Part shown: piece after piece, positions 33,006-39,361 of the stretch
Position numbering within the stretch: the first letter of the stretch is position 1
Layout of the letters: every line of letters starts with the position of its first letter
NCBI GenBank assembly: GCA_937958695.1
Contig: CALGNK010000050.1
Span: forward strand, 1-39,361
Source: an uncultured bacterium
Lineage (GTDB): Bacteria > DUMJ01
Length of the DNA: 39,361 bases
Direction: 5' to 3'
Made by a program: the position numbers and the translations under genes
The notes under the pieces: generated by a model
Told to the model about the DNA's origin: nothing
Database searches by the model: none
Seen by the model: only the letters and a program-made list of their open reading frames with translations

Positions 33006-34529
33006 ATGGAAGATCTCATTCTTACCATCGATGCAGGAACTGGTAGTGTAAGAGCTATGGCATTTAATCTAAAGGGTGAGGTTGTGGCTAGGAGTTATAG
33101 GAAAAACAATCTATACCAAGAACATTTTAATTGGGCTGTTCAGAAGCCAGAAGAGATAATAGAGAATATCGTGCAGGTATGTAATTCTGTCTTAAAGGAT
33201 ATAAGAAATGGTAAGATTATTGGCTGGACGATTTCTACATATTATCATTCTTTACTTCTACTTGATAAGAATAATAGACCTATTACCGATATCCTTACTT
33301 GGGCGGATCTTAGGGCTAATAGGCAGGCTGAGACTATAAAAGAAAGGTATAAGGGATTTAATATATATGCAAAGACTGGTTGTCCTGTTCACCCTATGTA
33401 TCCATTATCAAAGGTATTATGGTTTTTGGAGAATGAGCCAGAGTTAAAAGACTTTAAAGTTGCAAGTGCTAAAGATTATCTTGTCTATAATCTTTTTGGA
33501 GAATGGATTATAGATGAGACTACTGCATCTACACTAGGATTTTTAAATATACACTCTTTAAAGTGGGACGAAGACGTTATTAACATCGTTAGCCTAAAAC
33601 CAGAACAACTTCCAGAGATTTTCCCTACAACACATATTATCGATGGTAGTAAGCTAAAGTTAGATATACCTCAACTAAAAGATGTTCCATTTATCTTAGG
33701 AGCAGGAGATGGAGCTTTGTCAAGTCTTGGTATGGGGGCTATAGAAGAGAAGGATGTTGGTATTATGGTTGGGACAAGTGGAGCGGTTAGGACATTCTCC
33801 ACAAAGCCCATTTTAGATGAAGAGCAGAGGATATGGAGTTATTATTTTACTAAGGGATTATGGCTTGTAGGTGGAGCTATCAATAATGGAGGGATAACCC
33901 TTAGGTGGGTTAGGGACACGATCTTTCAGGACCTAGTTAGAGAATCTGATAAGTTAGGAATAGATCCGTATGACCTAATCACCAAACTAGCAGAAAAATC
34001 TCCTGTGGGAGCAAAAGGGCTGATTATACTTCCATTTTTAACAGGGGAAAGAAACCCTTACTGGAATGACAAGGCTCAGGGGACACTTATTGGACTTGGA
34101 CTTAGCCACAAAAGAGAAGACATTGCTAGGGCGTTTATGGAAAGTGTATGTTATAGGTTATACAGCGTATATTCTGCACTAAAAGATCTATTTGACGTAG
34201 AGAATTTTAATGAGATAAGAGCAGGAGGAGGATTTTCAAGATCTAAGCTATGGCTCCAGATTATGTCAGATATATTTGGTAAAGAGATTATTGTCCCTAC
34301 CTTAGAAGAGAATACATCTTTTGGTGCTATGGTCTTAGTTGGCGTAGCTCTTAATATATTTGACTCATTTAAGAAAGCTAAAGAACTAGTAAATATAAGA
34401 GAACGGATAGAGCCAGATATAAAGAATAACTTATTATATGAAAGATTGTATAGTCTGTATATGGATGCTTACTGGACACTGAGTCCTATCTTCGAGAGAC
34501 TGTATGATATTAAGAATGACTTGATGTGA
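33006..34529 (+). CDS. FGGY carbohydrate kinase, gluconokinase-like
   Basis: 507 residues, with both FGGY halves. The N terminus has LTIDAGTGSVRAMAFNLKGEV (phosphate-binding), with WADLRANRQAE in the substrate domain, then GAGDGALSSLGMGAI with the likely catalytic Asp, VGTSGAVR, and GGAINNGGITLRWVRD. The order and wording of these blocks resemble bacterial gluconokinases (GntK of the XylB family) more than xylulokinases or glycerol kinases; an AI-2 kinase-type function is an alternative. A gluconate or related sugar-acid kinase fits the nearby hydroxyacid dehydrogenase and LarA-like genes. Confidence 0.85.
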   Translation: MEDLILTIDAGTGSVRAMAFNLKGEVVARSYRKNNLYQEHFNWAVQKPEEIIENIVQVCNSVLKDIRNGKIIGWTISTYYHSLLLLDKNNRPITDILTWADLRANRQAETIKERYKGFNIYAKTGCPVHPMYPLSKVLWFLENEPELKDFKVASAKDYLVYNLFGEWIIDETTASTLGFLNIHSLKWDEDVINIVSLKPEQLPEIFPTTHIIDGSKLKLDIPQLKDVPFILGAGDGALSSLGMGAIEEKDVGIMVGTSGAVRTFSTKPILDEEQRIWSYYFTKGLWLVGGAINNGGITLRWVRDTIFQDLVRESDKLGIDPYDLITKLAEKSPVGAKGLIILPFLTGERNPYWNDKAQGTLIGLGLSHKREDIARAFMESVCYRLYSVYSALKDLFDVENFNEIRAGGGFSRSKLWLQIMSDIFGKEIIVPTLEENTSFGAMVLVGVALNIFDSFKKAKELVNIRERIEPDIKNNLLYERLYSLYMDAYWTLSPIFERLYDIKNDLM

Positions 34530-34533
34530 ATTG

Positions 34534-34563
34534 TTGACAGTATCTGTATATGGTAACTATAAT
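34534..34563 (+). promoter_or_regulatory. Consensus promoter of the GAF-ANTAR gene
   Basis: TTGACA, 18-nt spacer, TATAAT, right after the kinase stop. It starts a short leader of about 20 nt before the GTG at 34589. It gives the regulator its own strong transcription within the operon. Confidence 0.65.
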
Positions 34564-34588
34564 ATGTCTTAAATAGGTGGTCAAATTT

Positions 34589-35359
34589 GTGGCAAAGTTA
34601 AGTATTAAGGAACTTAAAAGGATAATAGAAGAGAAAGATAAGGAGATATCCCTTTTAAAGGCTGAGTTAGAGAAGAAAGAAGCTGAGTTAACTAGGATAG
34701 TTGAGATTTCTTCTCTTGTGGCTTTACATCTTAGCTCTGTTGATGATATTTTAAACCTTATAGTGACAGTAACCGCAGAGCTCTTGAATACCAAAATCTG
34801 TTCTATAATGATTATAGATGAGGAAAAGAAGGAGTTTATAATGAAAGCTACTCAGAGTTTAGACGAAGAATATAAAAATAAGCCAAATCTGAAGCTAGAT
34901 CAAGGTATAAGCGGATTAACGGTAAAAGAGGGGCGTCCTATTATAGTTCCAGATGTCAGAGAGGATTCAAGATTTTTCTACAGGGATATTGCTAAGAGAT
35001 TGGGTCTGGTTTCTATGCTTTCAGTCCCTATGTATTTTAGGGATAAGATTATCGGTGTAGTAAATGTCTATACATCAGAGGATCATAATTTTACAAAAGA
35101 AGAGGTAAATATTGTCCAGACATTGGCTAATTATGCAGCTATAGCTGTTGGAAGTAGCCAGCTCATAGAAGAGGTAACAAAGCTAAAAGAGACGTTAGAG
35201 ACTAGGAAACTTATAGAAAGGGCAAAAGGAGTTCTTATGAAACAAAGAGGGATGAGTGAAGAAGATGCATATAGATTTTTACAGAAGAAGAGTATGGATT
35301 TGGGGAAACCTATGAAAGAAATAGCATCTGCTATATGCCTCTTTTATGAATTAGACTGA
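34589..35359 (+). CDS. GAF-ANTAR RNA-binding antiterminator
   Basis: 256 residues from GTG 34589, which has AGGTGG 8 nt upstream; a GTG at 34577 overlaps that ribosome site and is rejected. Residues about 5-40 form a coiled coil, about 45-190 a GAF domain (LNTKICSIMIIDEEKKEF, GISGLTVKEGRPIIVPDV, SMLSVPM), and the last 55 an ANTAR domain (LIERAKGVLMKQRGMSEEDAYRFLQKKSM). ANTAR proteins bind paired hairpins in nascent mRNA and prevent termination; the GAF domain is expected to sense a ligand or redox state. No paired ANTAR target was recognised in the window. Confidence 0.88.
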   Translation: MAKLSIKELKRIIEEKDKEISLLKAELEKKEAELTRIVEISSLVALHLSSVDDILNLIVTVTAELLNTKICSIMIIDEEKKEFIMKATQSLDEEYKNKPNLKLDQGISGLTVKEGRPIIVPDVREDSRFFYRDIAKRLGLVSMLSVPMYFRDKIIGVVNVYTSEDHNFTKEEVNIVQTLANYAAIAVGSSQLIEEVTKLKETLETRKLIERAKGVLMKQRGMSEEDAYRFLQKKSMDLGKPMKEIASAICLFYELD

Positions 35360-35372
35360 TATAGGAGATAAT

Positions 35373-36491
35373 ATGACTTCCAGAGAACGTCTATTAAGAA
35401 CTTTTAACGGAGAGAAGACTGATAGAGTTCCCATCTCGCTATATGAATTTGATGGGCATTATGATTCTTGGATATATTCTTACCCTGAGTATGTAGAGAT
35501 TTTAGAATACGCTAAGGGGAAAACAGATAAGATGTCTCCTTGGTACCCAGAAGTAGATAGGCCTGTATTATTTTATGGAGAACTCTCCCCTAGTGACATT
35601 GAAAATTATACCTGGCAGGAGAAGAACTCCATATATACAAGAACTGTGATAAAGACACCAAAGGGTGAACTTACGACATTAAAAAGACATGACGAAGGCG
35701 TACATACTACTTGGACAATAGAATATTTGTGTAAAGATGAAAAGGATGTAGATAAGGTACTTTCATTAGATTATATCCCATGGAAGCCTTCTACAGATTC
35801 TTTTTATGAAAAGATAAAGGTTGTAGGTGATTCAGGTATAGTGATAGGTGATATTCCAGATGCGTTATGCCGTACTGTGGAGCTTTTTGGCTTTTATAAA
35901 TTCCTAATGCTATATACAGAGAATCCTAATCTTATCTTTCGTCTTATGGATTTCTTCCAGGAGAGGTTATACAATTATCTAGAGCACATTCTAATGAATG
36001 GATTAGCCACAGTATATAGGATAGTTGGACCAGAATACGCAACTCCACCATATCTCTCACCTAAAGAATTTGAAAAGTTAGTGGTTAGATACGACAAAGA
36101 GATAGTAAGGCTCTTACATAGATATGGGGGTAAGGCTAGACTCCATTCCCATGGAAAGGTAAAGAATGTCTTAGATCTTATACTTAAGATGGATATAGAT
36201 GCTATAGATCCATTGGAGCCTCCCCCAGACGGAGATATTACTCTAAAACAGGCTAGAGACATCTTGGGAGAAAGAGTTGTCTTAGTAGGAAATATAGAAG
36301 AGCGATTATTTGAGATTGGGACAAAAGATGAAATAGAAATAGCGGTTAGGACAGCTATAGAAGAAGGCGCAAATAAAGGCCCATTTATACTCTGCCCAAC
36401 CGCTATGCCACTTACTACTCCTTTAGACAAGAGGATTCAGGAAAATATAATACACTACATAGATTGCGGAATTAAATACGGCAGGTTATAG
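35373..36491 (+). CDS. Uroporphyrinogen decarboxylase-family protein
   Basis: 372 residues starting SRERLLRTFNGEKTDRVPI, the usual start of this superfamily. The barrel ends include GGKARLHSHGKVKNVLDLILKMDIDAIDPLEP and LVGNIEERL. The His in HSHG and the Asp in DAIDPLEP sit at positions used for zinc and substrate binding in methyltransferase-type (MtaA/CmuA-like) members. Real HemE motifs are lacking, so heme synthesis is unlikely; methyl-transfer or unknown chemistry is more probable. It follows the GAF-ANTAR gene by 13 nt and converges with OsmC. Confidence 0.85.
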   Translation: MTSRERLLRTFNGEKTDRVPISLYEFDGHYDSWIYSYPEYVEILEYAKGKTDKMSPWYPEVDRPVLFYGELSPSDIENYTWQEKNSIYTRTVIKTPKGELTTLKRHDEGVHTTWTIEYLCKDEKDVDKVLSLDYIPWKPSTDSFYEKIKVVGDSGIVIGDIPDALCRTVELFGFYKFLMLYTENPNLIFRLMDFFQERLYNYLEHILMNGLATVYRIVGPEYATPPYLSPKEFEKLVVRYDKEIVRLLHRYGGKARLHSHGKVKNVLDLILKMDIDAIDPLEPPPDGDITLKQARDILGERVVLVGNIEERLFEIGTKDEIEIAVRTAIEEGANKGPFILCPTAMPLTTPLDKRIQENIIHYIDCGIKYGRL

Positions 36492-36929
36492 CTATTCTAA
36501 AACTACTTCTATTGGAGTATGATTTAATAGATTATCCGCTATTGGACAGCGAGACTCAACTTCTTTTATAAACTCTTCCTTCTCTTGCTGAGTCAGTTCG
36601 CCATCAACTTTTACTAGAACTTTTATTCTATAGAAACCAGCTCTTGGTTCTTTAGATTTTCCTAAGAGGACGTCATAGTCTATATCTCCTTCTACATCTG
36701 CAGATAATCCATTGATCTTTAACTGCTTTTGTCTAGCAACTATCAATCCAATAGTTATAAGACAAGATGCTAATGATACAAAGAGGTATTCTAATGGTGT
36801 CGGACCTTTATTTGTTCCTCCAGATGCCTCAGGTTGGTCTACATATACAGTGTGCTCTCGAGCCTTAACTTCTATTAAACTCTTTTCTAACCACTTGCTG
36901 TTTATTTTTACTGTCTTTACAGTTGCCAT
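36492..36929 (-). CDS. OsmC/Ohr family peroxiredoxin-like protein
   Basis: 145 residues. It has the two reactive cysteines of the family, one in SLASCLITIG and one in ESRCPIADNL, and the PEASGGTNKGPTPLEYL loop. These proteins reduce organic hydroperoxides with dithiols; the YhfA-like layout leaves the exact substrate open. Its start has GGAGGGC 5 nt upstream. Confidence 0.9.
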   Translation of the reverse strand: MATVKTVKINSKWLEKSLIEVKAREHTVYVDQPEASGGTNKGPTPLEYLFVSLASCLITIGLIVARQKQLKINGLSADVEGDIDYDVLLGKSKEPRAGFYRIKVLVKVDGELTQQEKEEFIKEVESRCPIADNLLNHTPIEVVLE

Positions 36930-36965
36930 TTTTGCCCTCCTTGTGAAATAATTTACAATAGATTT

Positions 36966-36994
36966 TATATAATAAATTTTAGCATAGTTGACAA
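36966..36994 (-). promoter_or_regulatory. Promoter of the osmC gene
   Basis: On the minus strand: TTGTCA, 17-nt spacer, TATATA, ending about 37 nt before the ATG. Confidence 0.5.
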
Positions 36995-37016
36995 TAGAAA
37001 TTACTCAATTAAATTA

Positions 37017-37056
37017 CCCCTCTAGAGGGAGTCTTTTTATTACCCTCTAAGAGGGG
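37017..37056. repeat. Imperfect 13-14-bp inverted repeat
   Basis: CCCCTCTAGAGGG and CCCTCTAAGAGGGG can pair over their whole length with a single-base bulge, with a 13-nt loop containing TTTTT. Each arm is itself nearly palindromic. It may be an old terminator, an operator pair or the end of a mobile element. Confidence 0.5.
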
Positions 37057-37324
37057 ATATAACTTTTATATACAAAAACACCAAAATTAGTATGTAAAAT
37101 TTAATAATACAGATTATTCTGATTTTAAAGAGCCCAACCTAAAATTCGGACAGGAGTTTGTACATAGTATGGCTTTATAGTTAGTCTCATCTATCTTATC
37201 TACAGAAAAGGGGTATTTTTATCTGAATCCAAATATCTGAGCCTCAGCGTAGTAAAAAATATATCTTTACTTCTCATAAATATATGATATAATATAAATA
37301 TAAAAATGTGAAAAGAAGGTAAAT

Positions 37325-37544
37325 ATGTATAGATTGATTGATGTCGAGTTAACTCAGGATGACTGGTATCTTTCCCTTGATCCAATTGATAAGTGCATAT
37401 ATCTTAATATGATTATCTCTAATATGACAAATCCCTTAGGAGTAATAAAGAATGGTCTTAGGCTTTTGAGTTTTACCGTAGGCGGATAACCCCATGTTTG
37501 AGACTAAAGTATCTAAGCTTTTACAAAACCTAGAATCTAGGTAA
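37325..37544 (+). pseudogene. Truncated, frameshifted phage/plasmid replication-protein fragment
   Basis: A 54-codon frame (37325-37489) has AGAAGGT before its ATG and codes for MYRLIDVELTQDDWYLSLDP, then YLNMIISNMTNPLGVIKNGL and RLLSFTVGG. This resembles the N terminus of DnaD-like replication proteins of phages (DDW...L.P..K..YL.L..N..TN..GVY.L.LR.I.FETG). A second frame (37494-37544, FETKVSKLLQNLESR) continues the expected family pattern (T...V...L..LE..GKI) in a different phase, so a frameshift separates them. The rest of the gene is gone. Recognition rests on pattern memory only. Confidence 0.5.
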
Positions 37545-37592
37545 AGTATGCTAAAATTATTTTTATCAAAACTTTGATTGGAGGGATGAGAA

Positions 37593-38981
37593 TTGAGTAT
37601 CGATGTAGAAAGAGAAATTAATATTGCCTACATAGGTGGAGGTTCAAGAGGTTGGGCTTGGAGGTTAATGACAGATTTAGCGTTAGAAAAGGATTTAAGA
37701 GGAACAGTCAAACTTTATGATATAGATTACGAGGCAGCCAAAACTAATGAGATTATAGGGAATAAGATCTCAAGTAAACCAGACATCCCCGGAAAATGGC
37801 GTTATGTAGCAGTAAAAACCTTAGATGAGGCATTATACGGTGCTGATTTTGTAGTGATTTCAATACTGCCAGCAACGTTTACCGAGATGTATTCTGATGT
37901 TCATGCCCCAGAAAAATATGGGATATACCAGTCAGTAGGTGATACTACAGGTCCTGGTGGGCTTATAAGAGGTTTAAGAACGGTTCCTATGTACATAGAA
38001 TTTGCAGAAGGTATAAGGAGAAACTGTCCAGATGCATGGGTGATTAACTATACCAATCCGATGGCTATATGTCTTAAGACCTTATATGAAGTCTTCCATA
38101 AAATAAAGGCTTTTGGATGTTGCCATGAAGTATTTGGAACACAAGAGCTCCTTATAGACGTTGTAAAACATTTCCTAGATGTAAAAGATGTTATATCTAG
38201 GATGGATATTAAGGTTAATGTACTAGGAATTAATCATTTTACCTGGTTTGATAAGGCATCTTATAAGACGGTAGATATATTCCCTCTTTATGAGAAGTTC
38301 ATAGATAAATACTATGAAGAAGGTTACGAGAGAGAAAAAGGCCTTTGGGAGAGAAATTACTTTGCTTCTGCAAATAGGGTTAAGTTTGACTTATTTAAAA
38401 GATTTGGGCTTATAGCAACAGCTGGAGATAGACATTTAGCAGAGTTTATGCCGTATATATATCTTACTGATAGAGAAACAGTAAAGATGTGGAAGTTTAC
38501 TCTGACTCCTGTTGAATGGAGGATAAAAAATAGAGAGATGTTAATAGCGTTGAGTAAAGAGTTTGCCTCCGGTCAAAGAGATATCCCATTGAATCCATCT
38601 GGAGAAGAAGGAGTTATGCAGATGAGGGCTATCTTTGGTTTGGATACTTTTGTAACAAACGTCAATCTACCAAACAGGGGACAGATCTCTAATCTGCCTT
38701 TAGGTGCAATTGTAGAGACTAATGCTGTTTTTGCTAGAGACGATGTTCGACCTGTGTACGCAGGAGAGTTGCCACAAGACTTGGCCAGTATAATGATAAG
38801 GCATATAAGTAATCAAGATTTGATTGTAAGGTCAGTCCTTGAAAAGGACCTTAATCTTGCTAAGAGAGCATTTTTAAATGACCCTGCAATAGAGAAATTA
38901 AGTATAGATAAAGCTAAGGAATTGTTTAGTGAGATGGTAGATAATACTAAAGAATATCTAAAAACAACATTTGATCTGTAG
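37593..38981 (+). CDS. GH4 family alpha-glucuronidase-like hydrolase
   Basis: 462 residues from a TTG start at 37593, with GGAGGG 8 nt upstream; a nearby ATG (37586) is out of frame. It has the GH4 Rossmann motif IAYIGGGSRGW, the NYTNPMA block and the metal-binding motif GCCHEVFG with C177 and H178. Within GH4 the residues after this Cys-His predict the substrate: CHEV is the alpha-glucuronidase type (Thermotoga), CHSV alpha-galactosidase and CHG alpha-glucosidase. Activity needs NAD, Mn(II) and reducing conditions. It would release glucuronic acid from imported oligosaccharides and fits the hemicellulose genes in the window. Confidence 0.85.
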   Translation: MSIDVEREINIAYIGGGSRGWAWRLMTDLALEKDLRGTVKLYDIDYEAAKTNEIIGNKISSKPDIPGKWRYVAVKTLDEALYGADFVVISILPATFTEMYSDVHAPEKYGIYQSVGDTTGPGGLIRGLRTVPMYIEFAEGIRRNCPDAWVINYTNPMAICLKTLYEVFHKIKAFGCCHEVFGTQELLIDVVKHFLDVKDVISRMDIKVNVLGINHFTWFDKASYKTVDIFPLYEKFIDKYYEEGYEREKGLWERNYFASANRVKFDLFKRFGLIATAGDRHLAEFMPYIYLTDRETVKMWKFTLTPVEWRIKNREMLIALSKEFASGQRDIPLNPSGEEGVMQMRAIFGLDTFVTNVNLPNRGQISNLPLGAIVETNAVFARDDVRPVYAGELPQDLASIMIRHISNQDLIVRSVLEKDLNLAKRAFLNDPAIEKLSIDKAKELFSEMVDNTKEYLKTTFDL

Positions 38982-39011
38982 TCTCAAATATATGCGACGT
39001 CTACACCCGTC

Positions 39012-39039
39012 TTGACAAATGTGTGGGGGGGGATAAAAT
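39012..39039 (+). promoter_or_regulatory. Orphan consensus promoter downstream of the GH4 gene
   Basis: TTGACA, 16-nt spacer containing a run of nine G, TAAAAT. No plus-strand gene follows within the window. The transcript would start near 39046, run through the structured segment at 39057-39088 and then antisense through the transposase relic. Confidence 0.55.
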
Positions 39040-39056
39040 ATAGGTAAAAGTATATG

Positions 39057-39088
39057 ACCCCAGGGATAAGATCCCATAAATAAGGGGT
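39057..39088 (+). ncRNA. Nested hairpin in a possible leader or small RNA
   Basis: ACCCC (39057) pairs with GGGGT (39084-39088), enclosing GGGAT-AAG-ATCCC (39063-39075). It lies just after the orphan promoter and is followed by ACCTTGAAAATTGAATA, which resembles sequences seen in leaders of rRNA operons of low-GC bacteria. It could be the leader of a lost gene. Confidence 0.3.
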
Positions 39089-39128
39089 ACGCACCTTGAA
39101 AATTGAATATTGGAGTAAAAAAGAGTAG

Positions 39129-39361
39129 TTAGCTACTAGCGAAACTTCCAACTATATTAAGCCTAGCAAAGTCTATCCAAGCGTCTAGATGGATGTTGAT
39201 ACATACAAGAGCAATTCTCTATATCCACTGTTTTCTGCTGTAGACTCTGGCTTTCTCTACCTCATAATCAACCAAGATTCGCTTTATACATCTCTCTACT
39301 GAGGATCTATTCATAGTATAAAGTTCGTTCCATAAATTAGATCCTCTTGGTGGATTAGTAA
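39129..39361 (-). pseudogene. C-terminal relic of a DDE transposase with in-frame stop (cut by right edge)
   Basis: Reading from the right edge in one frame gives NPPRGSNLWNELYTMNRSSV, ERCIKRILVDYEVEKARVY and SRKQW, then a TAG at 39219-39221, then IALVCINIHLDAWIDF in the same frame, to a stop at 39129. The pattern RGS..W..LY..R.SVER...R......E..R..S...W...A...I..HL.A is typical of the C terminus of IS4/IS1182-like DDE transposases, and the ER pair includes the catalytic Glu. The internal stop shows it is broken. The N-terminal part lies outside the window. Confidence 0.65.

Larger units (their letters stand above)
36930..37592. other. Intergenic region with decayed sequence between osmC and the GH4 gene
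   Basis: About 660 bp without an intact gene. It contains the osmC promoter, a long inverted repeat (37017-37056), a possible promoter near 37289 and a broken replication-protein fragment (37325-37544). The rest shows no RNA gene or credible frame. It looks like a graveyard of a former mobile element. Confidence 0.6.

Noticed and set aside
35975-36430. 151-codon minus-strand frame within the UroD-family gene
   Set aside because: It is antisense to a conserved gene and low-complexity in composition, a typical shadow frame.
35373-36491. Annotating the UroD-family gene as hemE
   Set aside because: The context has no heme genes and the sequence resembles the methyltransferase-type branch of the superfamily.
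37200-37385. 61-codon minus-strand frame in the intergenic region
   Set aside because: No ribosome site or family similarity; it is antisense to the replication-protein fragment, which has better support.
38982-39128. CRISPR leader or array near the right edge
   Set aside because: A leader-like promoter is present, but no repeated units of CRISPR size occur in the window.

Overview
The window comes from a low-GC bacterium with strong Shine-Dalgarno sites, many AGA/AGG and ATA codons, and an oligosaccharide-based heterotrophic gene set (family 5 solute-binding proteins, GH4, GH31, GH35, GH127, sugar and uronate functions). This suggests an anaerobic, probably thermophilic fermenter of the Dictyoglomus, Thermotogae or thermophilic Clostridia kind. 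The lineage is inferred; no rRNA gene is present to settle it.

Left part (1-12.2 kb, all minus strand): a compact phage-defence operon, read from 12183 to 486. It encodes a PAPS-reductase/ferredoxin/DUF4007 fusion (BrxP), a second stand-alone DUF4007 protein, a giant P-loop ATPase (BrxC), a PglZ-type alkaline-phosphatase-fold protein, a short BrxL AAA+ protein and a small Mrr-N-type winged-helix protein. This is the BrxP-BrxC-PglZ-BrxL set of type 4 BREX, with extra parts: the duplicated DUF4007 and the winged-helix protein. No PglX methyltransferase is in the window. Genes overlap or abut, so the operon reads as one unit. It starts next to a perfect 26-bp palindrome (12204-12229), and its last gene ends 4 nt before the start of a group-1 sigma factor gene (rpoD), cut by the left edge.

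Middle (12.3-28 kb): a lipoprotein protease of the clostripain family with a possibly leaderless mRNA; a GH127 beta-L-arabinofuranosidase gene with a small upstream reading frame, followed by a ribbon-helix-helix gene and a terminator; then a minus-strand oligosaccharide cluster. In transcription order this is an oxidoreductase, solute-binding protein 2, GH31 alpha-xylosidase, solute-binding protein 1, two permeases and a GH35 beta-galactosidase. Hairpins follow both binding-protein genes. No transporter ATPase is present.

Right part (28-39.4 kb): DUF2103 and glycerophosphodiesterase genes; a minus-strand operon of a 2-hydroxyacid dehydrogenase, a LarA-like nickel-pincer enzyme, a DJ-1/PfpI protein and a DUF6512 membrane protein; and a divergent plus-strand run of YjbQ, an FGGY (gluconokinase-like) kinase, a GAF-ANTAR antiterminator and a UroD-family protein. 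Then come OsmC, a decayed phage/plasmid replication-protein fragment, a GH4 enzyme with the CHEV signature of alpha-glucuronidases, an orphan consensus promoter with a structured leader, and a broken transposase at the right edge.

The carbohydrate genes fit together as import and trimming of decorated plant oligosaccharides, with oxidoreductase, racemase-like and kinase steps for the released sugar acids. The defence operon is the most unusual part. Seven start sites were examined: four were moved to internal starts with better ribosome sites, and three non-ATG starts were supported.
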